A stretch of DNA of 35,705 nt from Olsenella_L kribbiana (GCF_036408795.1 NZ_JAZGJP010000017.1:1-35705); one strand, 5' to 3'; positions 17,266-24,996 are shown, numbered from the stretch's first letter. Notes: generated by a model not told the origin, from the letters alone. Numbers and translations are program-made.

Positions 17266-17297
17266 GAAGGTGCCAGGCACAAGAACCTGGCACCTTC
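17266..17297 (-). promoter_or_regulatory. Stem-loop between purA and purD
   Basis: A 12-bp perfect inverted repeat (17266-17277 with 17286-17297, loop of 8) fills much of the 73-base purA-purD gap. On the minus strand it is followed by GGTCTTTAGAAGGAGG, so its trailing T-run is short and merges with the purD ribosome binding site. It may be a partial terminator, an attenuator, or a processing or stability hairpin. Confidence 0.5.
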
Positions 17298-17316
17298 CCT
17301 GCTTGCTTAGCTGATG

Positions 17317-18597
17317 CTACTTCCAGTAGCGATTGATTGTCTGCTCGCGGTCCGGGCCCACCGTGATGATGGAGACACGGACGCCGGCAAGCTGCTCGAG
17401 GAAGTCGATGTAGTCCTTTGCCTCGCGCGGCAGCTGGTAGAAGTTGCGGACACCGGAGATGTCGCACTTCCAGCCCGGCAGCGTCTCGTAGACCGGCTTC
17501 GCATGATAGAAGACGGACTGGTGCTCAGGCACCGTGCGGTAGGTCTTGCCGTCGCACTCATAGGCAACGCAGACCTTGATCTCATCGAGGCAGCCGAGGA
17601 CATCGAGCTTCGTGATTGCGAGGTCCGTGAGGCCGTTGACGCGGGCGGCGTAGTTCACGACGACTGCGTCATACCAGCCGCAGCGGCGCTTGCGGCCAGT
17701 CGTCACGCCGTACTCGTGGCCGATCTCGCCGAGGAGGTCGCCGGTCTCGTCGAAGAGCTCCGTCGGGAACGGGCCAGAGCCGACGCGCGTGAGATAGGCC
17801 TTTGCGACGCCGAGGACACGGTCGATCTGGGTCGGGCCGACGCCGGAGCCGGTGACAGCACCGCCTGCGGTGCAGTTCGAGCTCGTGACGAACGGGTAGG
17901 TGCCGTGGTCGATATCGAGCATCGTTGCCTGGGCGCCCTCGAAGAGGATGTTCTTGCCAGCCTCAAGCTGCTCGTTGAGGAACAGCGAGGACTCGACGAT
18001 GTACGGGCGGATGCGCTCGGCGTACGGCAGATACGTCTCGCAGATCTGGTCGACCGTGTAGGTCGGCAGCTCATAGACCTTCTCGAGGATCGGGTTCGTG
18101 TAGGCAAGCGCGCTCTCGAGCTTCTCGCGGAAGATGTGCTCGTCGAGCATGTCCTGGATGCGCAGGCCCGTGCGGTTCATCTTGTCCATATAGCAGGGGC
18201 CGACGCCGCGCTTCGTCGTGCCGATGAGGTTCTTGCCGAGCTTCTTCTCATGGGCGCCGTCAAGATCCTTGTGGTAGGGCATGACGATATGGGCATTGCC
18301 GGAGATCTTGAGCGCGTCGCAGGAGATGCCCTGCTTCTCGAGGGTATCGATCTCGCCGAGGAGAACCTCGGGGTCGACGATGCAGCCATTGCCGATCACC
18401 GGATAGACGCCCTTGTACATGACGCCGGAGGGTACCTGGTGAAGCGCCAGCTTGTGGCCTCCTGCAACGACCGTGTGTCCTGCGTTCGCTCCGCCGGCGT
18501 AGCGGCAAACCACGTCGAAGTCGCCAGAGATGAGGTCGGTGACCTTGCCCTTGCCTTCATCGCCCCACTGCGTGCCTACAAGCACTGATGCTGGCAT
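17317..18597 (-). CDS. purA: Adenylosuccinate synthetase
   Basis: PurA joins IMP and aspartate using GTP, the first step from IMP to AMP. The 426-residue protein has the P-loop-like GTQWGDEGKGK at 8-18 with catalytic Asp13, the GGANAGHT motif with the catalytic His, and NCTAGGAVTGSGVGPT further on. Length is normal. ATG 18597 has GAGGAGG upstream; the frame stays open across much of dnaB's 3' part but without homology. It stands 131 bases downstream of dnaB, with a hairpin in the gap, so it may have its own promoter. Confidence 0.97.
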   Translation of the reverse strand: MPASVLVGTQWGDEGKGKVTDLISGDFDVVCRYAGGANAGHTVVAGGHKLALHQVPSGVMYKGVYPVIGNGCIVDPEVLLGEIDTLEKQGISCDALKISGNAHIVMPYHKDLDGAHEKKLGKNLIGTTKRGVGPCYMDKMNRTGLRIQDMLDEHIFREKLESALAYTNPILEKVYELPTYTVDQICETYLPYAERIRPYIVESSLFLNEQLEAGKNILFEGAQATMLDIDHGTYPFVTSSNCTAGGAVTGSGVGPTQIDRVLGVAKAYLTRVGSGPFPTELFDETGDLLGEIGHEYGVTTGRKRRCGWYDAVVVNYAARVNGLTDLAITKLDVLGCLDEIKVCVAYECDGKTYRTVPEHQSVFYHAKPVYETLPGWKCDISGVRNFYQLPREAKDYIDFLEQLAGVRVSIITVGPDREQTINRYWK

Positions 18598-18618
18598 GTG
18601 AATCCTCCTCGGTCCATA

Positions 18619-18650
18619 ACTGATAAGGCCCCGCGCCAGGCGCGGGACCT
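18619..18650 (-). terminator. Probable terminator of dnaB
   Basis: A 10-bp GC-rich stem with one wobble pair (18626-18635 with 18641-18650, loop CCAGG) lies 78 bases past the dnaB stop and is followed by TTATCAG on the minus strand. The T-tract is poor, so readthrough into purA is possible. Confidence 0.5.
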
Positions 18651-18728
18651 CCTCAGTATACGGCACGCCAACATCTGCCGAAGGCCATATCTTGCATGAG
18701 AAGAGAGTCTCCAGAGTGGGGCTCTGAG

Positions 18729-20126
18729 CTACTCCTCGTGGTGCGTATCGACCTCGACGAACTTCGTCGAGCCCGGCAGGAACGTGAGCGGCACGACGCC
18801 CAGAGGGCCGGAACGGTTCTTCGCGATGATGAAGTTCGTGACATCCTTGTCCGGACGGTCGTCGCGCGCCGCCTCCTCGTCTGTCATCGAGCGGTCGAGG
18901 AGGATAACGATATCGGCGTCCTGCTCGATAGCACCGGATTCGCGGAGGTCGGAGAGCTGAGGGGTCTTTCCCGTACGCGATTCGACCTGACGGGAAAGCT
19001 GCGAGAGGGCAACGACCGGCACGCCCAAGTCCTTTGCCATGATCTTGATGCCACGGCTCATCTCGGAGACCTCGGTCGCACGGGAGTCGGACCTTCTGCC
19101 TCCCGAAGGCGGAGACACGAGCTGGAGGTAGTCGAGGATGACAAGAGCGTTCTTCTCCTTGCCGTGGAGCATGCGCCGTGCCTTGGCTCGTACCTCGGTC
19201 ACGGTCGTGCCCGGCGTATCGTCGATCATGATGTCGAGATGCGAGAGGTCGACCGTGGCCTGGAGGAGCTGCTGCCACTGGTTGTCGCGGATGTTCGCAG
19301 CACGGATGTCCTGGAGGCTCACCCTGGCCTGGGCCGCAAGGAGCCTCTGCGCAATCTCGACCTTGGACATCTCGAGCGAGAAGAAGGCGACCGTCGTGCC
19401 GTTTGCCGCAGCATTCACGGCGAGGTTCAGTGCGAAGGAGGTCTTGCCGACACCAGGACGGGCACCGACGACGATCATCTGGCCTGCACGCAGGCCCAGA
19501 AGCTGCTTGTCGATGCCGGGGAAGCCCGTCTGGACGCCCAGGAACTTCTCGTCCTGTGCCGCCATCTCGCCGAGCTCGTTGTAGAGGTCCTCCATGACAG
19601 TCTCGAGCGTCGAATAGTTGCTCTTGATGTCGGAGTCCGTCGCATTGAGGATGAGCTTCTCTGCCTGATCGACGACTTCCTTCGTATCCTCGGGAGCATC
19701 GTAGGCAAGGGCTGTGACCTTCGTCGATGCCTGGATGATCTTCCTGAGCGTCGAGTCGCGGCGCAGAATCTCTGCGTGGTGGCGCCAGCTCGCCAGGGCA
19801 AAGGAGTTGCCCGAGAGCTCGAGCAGATAGGTGCTTCCGCCGACCTTCGCAAGCTCGCCTTCCGACTTCAGGTAGTCGGCAAGAGAGATCGGGTCGACCG
19901 GCTGGCTCCTGTCGAAGAGGTCGCGCATCGCAAGGAAGATCGTGCGGTTCGACGGCACATAGAAGTCGTCCGGCGAGAGCTCGACAAGCGCATCCTGGAG
20001 CACATCAGGCGAGAGCAGCATGGCGGAGAGGACCGATGCCTCGGCTGCCGTATCCTGCGGCATGACGGGCTCGGCCGGAAGCGAAGGTGTCTCGTCCTCG
20101 CGGCGGTATCCGGCATTGTCGGCCAT
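18729..20126 (-). CDS. dnaB: Replicative DNA helicase DnaB
   Basis: The hexameric helicase that opens the replication fork. The 465-residue protein has the N-terminal collar domain (about 23-125), a linker, and a RecA-like motor with Walker A GARPGVGKTS at 221-230, Walker B LVILDYLQL, and the arginine-rich SRQVESR and RSGPLG motifs. No intein interrupts it. ATG 20126 follows AAGGAGGAG. Upstream is a 450-base gap with DnaA-box-like 9-mers and an AT-rich patch, suggesting that dnaB has its own promoter rather than depending on the rplI unit. Confidence 0.97.
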   Translation of the reverse strand: MADNAGYRREDETPSLPAEPVMPQDTAAEASVLSAMLLSPDVLQDALVELSPDDFYVPSNRTIFLAMRDLFDRSQPVDPISLADYLKSEGELAKVGGSTYLLELSGNSFALASWRHHAEILRRDSTLRKIIQASTKVTALAYDAPEDTKEVVDQAEKLILNATDSDIKSNYSTLETVMEDLYNELGEMAAQDEKFLGVQTGFPGIDKQLLGLRAGQMIVVGARPGVGKTSFALNLAVNAAANGTTVAFFSLEMSKVEIAQRLLAAQARVSLQDIRAANIRDNQWQQLLQATVDLSHLDIMIDDTPGTTVTEVRAKARRMLHGKEKNALVILDYLQLVSPPSGGRRSDSRATEVSEMSRGIKIMAKDLGVPVVALSQLSRQVESRTGKTPQLSDLRESGAIEQDADIVILLDRSMTDEEAARDDRPDKDVTNFIIAKNRSGPLGVVPLTFLPGSTKFVEVDTHHEE

Positions 20127-20437
20127 TTGCTCCTCCTTCCCTGACCCGGCTGCAGTGCAAGCCTTTCCCGGAGCTTTCCTTTGCCTTGCAGGCGTCTGAC
20201 ACAGAGCTTGCAGAGGATGGTGAAAGCCTCATGCCCTGCAACCTGTGGCTTTGCTGGTTTTCCACGTTTTCAACAATTTGTCGAAGACGTCTTCATGAGG
20301 TTTTCTACAAACAGAACACGCGTGCCTTCGTGCAGGTCAGGGCCGCATTCTGAAGAATTCCTCTCATGCCCCATAGGCATCTACGTGCAGATTCTTTCAT
20401 TTCCGCAGGTAGATTGCGTGTTTTTGAGGCGTCTAGC
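20127..20437. promoter_or_regulatory. dnaB control region with DnaA-box-like 9-mers
   Basis: No gene is seen in this gap. Three 9-mers in the same orientation resemble DnaA boxes (TTATCCACA type): TTTTCCACG at 20258-20266, directly abutting TTTTCAACA at 20267-20275, and TTTTCTACA at 20301-20309. A perfect 12-bp palindrome, GAAGACGTCTTC (20283-20294), lies between the second and third. The patch 20254-20316 is clearly more AT-rich than its surroundings. It may be the dnaB promoter under DnaA control, or part of an origin-like unwinding region. I could not place a confident -35/-10 pair. Confidence 0.4.
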
Positions 20438-20479
20438 AAAAAGCGCCCTCCCCCGGGGCTGAAGTCCTGGGAAGGGCGC
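20438..20479 (-). terminator. Terminator of the rpsF-rplI unit
   Basis: The stem GCGCCCTTCCC / GGGGAGGGCGC, with one wobble pair, is followed on the minus strand by TTTTTGC. It lies about 100 bases past the rplI stop and closes the rpsF-ssb-rpsR-DUF2232-rplI unit. Confidence 0.88.
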
Positions 20480-20498
20480 AGTGTTCGAGGTGCTTGCC

Positions 20499-20581
20499 AG
20501 ACCTGCCAAGAGACACGTCTGGCAGAACTTCCTGTTGAAATCCCTTGTCTATAAGGGATGGGCAGGTGAAGATATCACCTA
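20499..20581 (-). promoter_or_regulatory. Stem-loops in the rplI 3' untranslated region
   Basis: Three stem-loops stand between the rplI stop and its terminator: AGGTGA/TCACCT at 20565-20581, overlapping the stop; ATCCCTT/AAGGGAT at 20540-20559; and TGCCAGAC/GTCTGGCA at 20499-20526. All stems are perfect. The tail may stabilise the message or be processed. Confidence 0.45.
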
Positions 20582-21109
20582 CTCAGCAGGGGTCTCGGCT
20601 GCTTCCTCGGCAGGAGCCTCCTCGCCCTCGGCCTCTTCGGCCTCCGGCTCGGGCTCCGGCTCCTCGACATCGCCGACGAGAACGGTGATCTCGGCGTTGA
20701 TGTCACGGTAGAAGTTGATCGTCACGGTGTGGCGGCCAACGGTCTTGATGGCAGCAGCGTGCTCGACGCGCTTGCGGTCGACCTCGACGCCGAGCTGGGC
20801 CTTGAGGGCGTCAGCAATCATGGTCGTCGTGACGGAGCCGAAGAGCTGGCCGTCGTCGCCGATCTTGGCATCGACCTTGATGGACTTGCCATCGACCTGA
20901 GCCTTGAGCTCCTGCGCCTTCGCGATGCGCTCTGCTTCGCGCTTCTCGATGTTGCGGCGGCGCTGCTCGAGCTGCTTGATATTGCCAGGGGTAGCCGGCT
21001 GGGCGATCTTGTTGGGGAACAGGTAGTTCTCCGCGAAGCCCTGAGCGACGTCGACGATGTCGCCCTCGCCGCCCTTGCCCCTGAGCTCACCCATAAGGAT
21101 GACTTTCAT
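20579..21109 (-). CDS. rplI: 50S ribosomal protein L9
   Basis: L9 binds 23S rRNA near the L1 stalk and helps hold the reading frame. The 176-residue protein has the N-terminal RNA-binding domain (MKVILMGELRGKGGEGD, GFAENYLFPNKIA), a long connecting helix and the C-terminal domain with GKLFGSV-like GQLFGSVT. The last 27-30 residues are an extra, nearly all Glu, Ala and Pro tail beyond the usual 148-150. ATG 21109 has AAGGAG upstream. It is the last gene of its unit, 37 bases after the DUF2232 gene. Confidence 0.96.
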   Translation of the reverse strand: MKVILMGELRGKGGEGDIVDVAQGFAENYLFPNKIAQPATPGNIKQLEQRRRNIEKREAERIAKAQELKAQVDGKSIKVDAKIGDDGQLFGSVTTTMIADALKAQLGVEVDRKRVEHAAAIKTVGRHTVTINFYRDINAEITVLVGDVEEPEPEPEAEEAEGEEAPAEEAAETPAE

Positions 21110-21146
21110 TGGGACACTCCTTCGGTTGGTTGCCTTGCGGCAACTC

Positions 21147-22199
21147 CTACTTTGTTTCAGAAGCCCGGTACTGGTAGCTCCGCAGACCCTTCCGCTCGAT
21201 ATTGCGGAAATCCGCGAGGCCGTCGACCAGGCCCACTACGCTCATTGCCATGAATTCTGTCTCGAGCCACACGCACAGGATGCTGGCAAGCACCTGTCCG
21301 AAGCGTCCGATCTCCTGGGTCGCCAGAAACCACACAGCGACCGCGATGCCCTGGATCGCGCATGCGACACGAAGAGCCTGAAGGAGGTTCTTCGCCCAGA
21401 ACACGACCTCTGCCGGCACGGGCATGCCTTCGCGGTCCATGACCGTCAAGGCAAACGTCGCGACAAGTGCCACGAGCGCCCAGATCGGAAGATCGAAATC
21501 GCGGAGCTTCACGGCGCACTCTGCTGCGTCAGGACCTGAATGCACGAACATCGCGCACCCGAGTCCCGCGCTCGCACACCACGCAGCCGCCATTGCAGCA
21601 TAGGCAAGCGGCCAGTACTGCCGAAGAAGCGCATTCGCGCCCTCAAGGGCGCTCTGCACCTCCGAGCTTCCGGCCATCTCCCCATACTCTGCAGCAGCTG
21701 CCGTGAGCATGGCATCGATGCTCGCGCCGAGCGTCGTCCCCGCAGCATAGGAGAGGACGGCATCCGCCGCGATGAGAGCAGCGGCAAGTCCGAGCACGGC
21801 GCACAGAAGCGTGCTGGCACGGAGCTTCCTCTTTGCCACCAGAAGCCCCAGGATGAAGCCCGAGATGGCAGGCAGCACAGGCTCCATCAGAGAGGAGGCC
21901 TGTGTCACCGCTCCCACAGCCACAGCCGGAACGACGGCAGCGGCAAGAGCCAGAAGGCTCTCCCTTGCGCCGCGCCCTTTCGTGGCAAGGCAGGTGCCAT
22001 ACGCCGTGGCAAAGCCAGAAAGCAGCGGAATGAACCCGGAGACGACAGCTCCTGCGACACACCAGATGAGTCCGGACACGAGATTGTCCGGCCCCTCCGT
22101 GCGTGCCTCGAAGGCTCCTCTCGGAGCGAGCTCTGCTCCCGACTCAGCTGGCACGTGGTGCCAGCCAGCGGAAGCGTTCCTGTCCTTCTCTTCGCTCAC
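21147..22199 (-). CDS. DUF2232 (YybS-like) integral membrane protein
   Basis: A 350-residue protein with about eight hydrophobic segments between residues 40 and 330 and hydrophilic ends. Its place between rpsR and rplI matches that of YybS-family (DUF2232) proteins in many Gram-positives. Their function is unknown; the fold recalls substrate-binding components of membrane transporters. The start is a GTG at 22199, 32 bases past the rpsR stop, with only a weak AGG in front, so the exact N-terminus is uncertain. The region before the first helix (about 38 residues) is hydrophilic. Confidence 0.75.
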   Translation of the reverse strand: MSEEKDRNASAGWHHVPAESGAELAPRGAFEARTEGPDNLVSGLIWCVAGAVVSGFIPLLSGFATAYGTCLATKGRGARESLLALAAAVVPAVAVGAVTQASSLMEPVLPAISGFILGLLVAKRKLRASTLLCAVLGLAAALIAADAVLSYAAGTTLGASIDAMLTAAAAEYGEMAGSSEVQSALEGANALLRQYWPLAYAAMAAAWCASAGLGCAMFVHSGPDAAECAVKLRDFDLPIWALVALVATFALTVMDREGMPVPAEVVFWAKNLLQALRVACAIQGIAVAVWFLATQEIGRFGQVLASILCVWLETEFMAMSVVGLVDGLADFRNIERKGLRSYQYRASETK

Positions 22200-22231
22200 T
22201 GCCTGCCGGCTCTGCTCGAGACGGGATATGG

Positions 22232-22501
22232 CTAGTCGCGGTTGCGGCCACGGCCGCCGCGGCTGGAGACCACGGAAACCGTGTACGGCAGAAGGGCCAT
22301 CTCGCGAGCGCGCTTGATAGCGACTGCGAGGTCACGCTGATGCTGCGTGCATGCGCCAGTCACACGACGCGGCTTGATCTTGCCGCGGTCCGTCGTGTAC
22401 TTGCGGAGGAGCTGGACATCCTTGTAATCGATGTAGTCCACGTCCTCCTTGCAGAACTGGCAATACTTGCGACGCGGCTGACGCTGAAAATCCTGAGCCA
22501 T
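22232..22501 (-). CDS. rpsR: 30S ribosomal protein S18
   Basis: S18 pairs with S6 on the platform of the small subunit. The 89-residue protein keeps Cys14 and Cys17 (CQFC), the zinc-ligand form, followed by IDYKDVQLLRKYTTDRGKI and PRRVTGACTQHQR, the family signature. A C-terminal extension (SSRGGRGRNRD) is basic. ATG 22501 has AAAGG eleven bases upstream. It lies 57 bases after ssb. Confidence 0.97.
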   Translation of the reverse strand: MAQDFQRQPRRKYCQFCKEDVDYIDYKDVQLLRKYTTDRGKIKPRRVTGACTQHQRDLAVAIKRAREMALLPYTVSVVSSRGGRGRNRD

Positions 22502-22558
22502 GTCTAATTTGCCTTTCTTTTCAGGCAGCCGGAGCCACCTGAGTTCTTCTTGTTCCTG

Positions 22559-23041
22559 CTAGAAGGGAATGTCCTCGTCGTAGACATCCGCCGAAGGCGG
22601 CGTCTGCTGAGTCGGACGCTGAGAGGTCTGTCCGTAAGCTGCCGGAGCAGAGAAGCTCGGAGCCTGCTGCGCACGCGGCGCCTGGCTCTGGGAGCTGCCC
22701 TGGCCCTGGCGGGACGACATGAATTCCAGATCGTCCACAATGACCTCGAGCTTGCTCCTGCGCTGCCCATCGCGTTCCCATGAGCTGTAGCGAAGCTTGC
22801 CTTCCAGAGCAACCTTTGTGCCCTTCGTGAGGAAGCGTGCAAGGGCATCGGCACGGGTGCCGAACATCACGCAGTCCACGAAGTTGGGGACATCCTCCCA
22901 TTCGCCGGATGCATTGCGGCGGCGATCGTTCACGGCCACGCCGAAGGTCAGCACGGTAGTGCCGCCTGCCGTAGCACGGATCTCTCCGTCACGCGTCAGA
23001 TTGCCCGAAATAACGACCCTGTTGATGCTCACGCTGCTCAC
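22559..23041 (-). CDS. ssb: Single-stranded DNA-binding protein
   Basis: A 160-residue SSB: an OB-fold domain (1-110; NRVVISGNLTRDGEIR, FVDCVMFGTRADALARFLTKG), a Gln/Ser/Pro-rich linker, and the acidic tip DEDIPF that recruits replication and repair proteins. GTG 23041 has AGAGG only two bases upstream; a GTG three codons later has the same site at eleven bases, so either may be used. It lies 39 bases after rpsF. Confidence 0.95.
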   Translation of the reverse strand: MSSVSINRVVISGNLTRDGEIRATAGGTTVLTFGVAVNDRRRNASGEWEDVPNFVDCVMFGTRADALARFLTKGTKVALEGKLRYSSWERDGQRRSKLEVIVDDLEFMSSRQGQGSSQSQAPRAQQAPSFSAPAAYGQTSQRPTQQTPPSADVYDEDIPF

Positions 23042-23080
23042 AACCTCTCATCTGCGGGTTTTATGCCCGCGCTTCCATAG

Positions 23081-23374
23081 CTAGTCCTTGTCCGGACGGG
23101 CCACGATCATGTGGCGCTTCACTGCGTCGTTGATGCGAAGGACGCGGTCAAGCTCGGCAATGTCGGCTGCATTGGCATGGAAGTTGATGAGGGTGTAGTC
23201 ACCCTCGGTGAGTCCGTCGATCTCATAGGCGAGCTTGCGCTTGCCCCAATCGTCGACGCTGTCGACCTGGCCACCGTTCTCGGTGATTGCGACGTCAATG
23301 CGCTTCATGACACCAGCGCGGACCTCTTCGTTAGAAGCAGGATCGACAAAAAACAGCAGTTCATAGGCCTTCAT
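23081..23374 (-). CDS. rpsF: 30S ribosomal protein S6
   Basis: S6 binds S18 on the 30S platform. The 97-residue protein has the family start MKAYELLFFVDP, the WGKRKLAYEI strand and the C-terminal VKRHMIVARPD. ATG 23374 has GAGGAGG upstream. It is the first gene of the rpsF-ssb-rpsR-DUF2232-rplI unit, with a leader of at most about 75 bases containing two small hairpins. Confidence 0.97.
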   Translation of the reverse strand: MKAYELLFFVDPASNEEVRAGVMKRIDVAITENGGQVDSVDDWGKRKLAYEIDGLTEGDYTLINFHANAADIAELDRVLRINDAVKRHMIVARPDKD

Positions 23375-23398
23375 GTGGTCACCTCCTCTGGGCTAGTG

Positions 23399-23450
23399 GC
23401 TCAGGGTCGTGAAGGTCGCGCCCCGAGCAGGAAAGGTTCGGTCTAGAACC
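23399..23450 (-). promoter_or_regulatory. rpsF leader hairpins
   Basis: Two stem-loops precede rpsF: GGTTC/GAACC at 23435-23450 and an 8-bp stem with one wobble (23399-23406 with 23421-23428, 14-base loop). A TATGGT hexamer just upstream on the minus strand could be the -10 box, putting both hairpins in the leader. S6-S18 autoregulatory elements occur at this position in many bacteria; I cannot confirm the conserved bulge. Confidence 0.35.
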
Positions 23451-23500
23451 ATACCACAGGACAGGCTCTCTTCCCCTGAACTCCATAACTTTCCTTCGCC

Positions 23501-23575
23501 ATGTGCAGCTCATGTGCACTGTAGCAGACCCGTCTGACAGCTTTGGCAGCCCCTGCTGCCATCTTATGTGCAGCT
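23501..23575. repeat. Direct repeats ATGTGCAGCT upstream of rpsF
   Basis: ATGTGCAGCT occurs at 23501-23510 and again at 23566-23575, with the related ATGTGCACTG at 23512-23521. All have the same orientation in the gap between the DUF4013 terminator and the rpsF leader. They could be regulator sites or chance. Confidence 0.3.
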
Positions 23576-23586
23576 TTCTTGCAAGA

Positions 23587-23615
23587 GAAAGGCGGAAGGC
23601 TCAGGGCCCTCCGCC
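23587..23615 (-). terminator. Terminator of the DUF4013 gene
   Basis: A 10-bp stem with one wobble (GGCGGAAGGC at 23591-23600 with 23606-23615) is followed on the minus strand by TTTCTCTT, 26 bases past the stop. Confidence 0.85.
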
Positions 23616-23641
23616 TTCTTGAAGCGCATCTCTCTTCTGCC

Positions 23642-24679
23642 TCAGCGCTCGTCTGGATCTTCATCCTCCGGGCGGCGCATGATGAGCGTTGCCGGCTCAT
23701 CTGCAGGAGCAGAGCTCTCGCCGATGGCAGGAAGGCCTCCTGCCAGGCCCTTCCTCTCGGGCTCTTCTGCAGCCTTATCCGGCTCTTCTGCAGGCGCAGG
23801 AGCCGCTTCAGGCGTGCCCTTGTCCCCAGGCGCAGGCGTCGCCTGGGGCTCTGCGGCAGCCTGGGCCGGCTCGCCAGGCATCTCGGCGTCCTTCTTCGCA
23901 GAGTCAGGCAGGGGGTCCTTCGAGCTTCCCCAATGGGGGACATCGAACTGCTGGAACCAGAGGCCAAGCGCATTGACGGCTACAGTCTGGAGCGCTGTGG
24001 CGAAGACAGCTGCCAGATAGAGCACAAGCACCATCCAGGGCGCGAAGCGGGCAAGGAAGTGGGCCGCCAGAACCGCGATGGCGGCAGCGGAGCCTGAATA
24101 GGCAAAGAGGCCGCCCAGCTCGGCCAGAGACGGCACGACGATGATGAGGGCGCAGAGGATGCAGAAGCCCTCAATCAGGAGGCTCCCCAGGAAGAGCACG
24201 AGGGCGATCTCGGCAATGCTTCCGAAGTCGCGCTTCAGCATGTCCCAGATGCGGTCAAGCTGATATCCCGCACGTGCATGCTGGTAGATTGTCGCGCGGA
24301 TGGCGGCGACCCAGGCAATCGTGCTCCAGAGGATGGCGACGAAGTTCCAGAGGAGCGCAGCCAGGCCATCTGCCGAGGGGCGCACCGCTGCCAGGAGGAT
24401 GAAGTAGACAGCGGCGTAGCCGAGCATCGCCAGGAATGCCCGCCAGCCGCTCTTGATGCAGGCACTGACCTTCACGCCGGACTGCTTCGGGTAGGTCTCC
24501 TTCCCCCAAGCGGAAAGCCGTGCCCACTCTGCCTGGTAGCCCCAGACACCGAGGGGACCGGCAATCGGCACGAGCTTGGCAAGCGGCAGCACGAGCAGCG
24601 GCTTGTACCATCCCTTGTCATGCGTGAGCATCCGCCAGGAGCGGCCCATGTATTCCTTTGTCTCAGCGCTTTCTGCCAT
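23642..24679 (-). CDS. DUF4013-like integral membrane protein
   Basis: A 345-residue protein with about six hydrophobic helices between residues 35 and 250 and a C-terminal tail of about 95 residues rich in Pro, Ala and Glu ending in an acidic, basic-flanked stretch. The start (GRSWRMLTHDKGWYKPLLVLPLAKLVPIAG) resembles DUF4013 proteins common in actinobacteria and archaea, of unknown role. ATG 24679 follows GGAGG; the frame extends eleven codons further without a site. It appears to be transcribed alone, between the tRNA-Ser pair and the rpsF unit. Confidence 0.75.
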   Translation of the reverse strand: MAESAETKEYMGRSWRMLTHDKGWYKPLLVLPLAKLVPIAGPLGVWGYQAEWARLSAWGKETYPKQSGVKVSACIKSGWRAFLAMLGYAAVYFILLAAVRPSADGLAALLWNFVAILWSTIAWVAAIRATIYQHARAGYQLDRIWDMLKRDFGSIAEIALVLFLGSLLIEGFCILCALIIVVPSLAELGGLFAYSGSAAAIAVLAAHFLARFAPWMVLVLYLAAVFATALQTVAVNALGLWFQQFDVPHWGSSKDPLPDSAKKDAEMPGEPAQAAAEPQATPAPGDKGTPEAAPAPAEEPDKAAEEPERKGLAGGLPAIGESSAPADEPATLIMRRPEDEDPDER

Positions 24680-24821
24680 GCGCAGACCTCCAACATAGTG
24701 CAGCATGCTCATGCATGCGTCTGACAGCCATCTGACACGTCTGCTATATACCCTACTCGCCCGGATGCGGCACCTCGGCGCAATACCCCATGAGCATCGA
24801 GGATTCCTGAAAAGGCCGATA

Positions 24822-24853
24822 GATATGAAAAGAGCCCTGAAGCATCAGGGCTC
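24822..24853 (-). terminator. Terminator downstream of tRNA-Ser(CGA)
   Basis: A 9-bp perfect stem (GAGCCCTGA / TCAGGGCTC, 24832-24853) with a 4-base loop is followed on the minus strand by TTTTCAT. It lies 9 bases past the tRNA 3' end. Confidence 0.9.
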
Positions 24854-24862
24854 GGACTCATC

Positions 24863-24952
24863 TGGCGGAGAGGGTGAGATTTGAACTCACGTACCCGCGA
24901 ACGGGTAAACGGTTTTCGAGACCGCCGCATTCGGCCGCTCTGCCACCTCTCC
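24863..24952 (-). tRNA. tRNA-Ser (anticodon CGA)
   Basis: The 90-base class II tRNA begins GGAGAGG and ends CCTCTCC-G-CCA with CCA encoded. The anticodon loop CTCGAAA gives CGA, reading UCG. The long variable arm typical of serine tRNA lies between the anticodon arm and the TTCAAAT T-loop. It lies 44 bases downstream of tRNA-Ser(GGA), separated by a hairpin. Confidence 0.96.
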
Positions 24953-24987
24953 AATTATGAAAGAACGTGGCGCCCGAAGGCGCCACG
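24953..24987 (-). terminator. Terminator between the two tRNA-Ser genes
   Basis: A 9-bp perfect stem, CGTGGCGCC / GGCGCCACG (24966-24987, loop CGAA), is followed on the minus strand by TTCTTTCATAATT. It lies between the two tRNAs, so it either ends tRNA-Ser(GGA) or is a processing hairpin in a joint transcript. Confidence 0.75.
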
Positions 24988-24996
24988 GAAGCTTGC

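Noticed and set aside
18598..19278. Fusion of a large N-terminal domain to purA
   Set aside because: The frame runs through dnaB in the wrong phase and PurA begins with its normal MPASVLVGTQWGDEGKGK at 18597.
20181..20462. Small protein gene in the gap between dnaB and rplI
   Set aside because: The open frames there have no ribosome binding site, a composition unlike the neighbours, and run across the rplI terminator.
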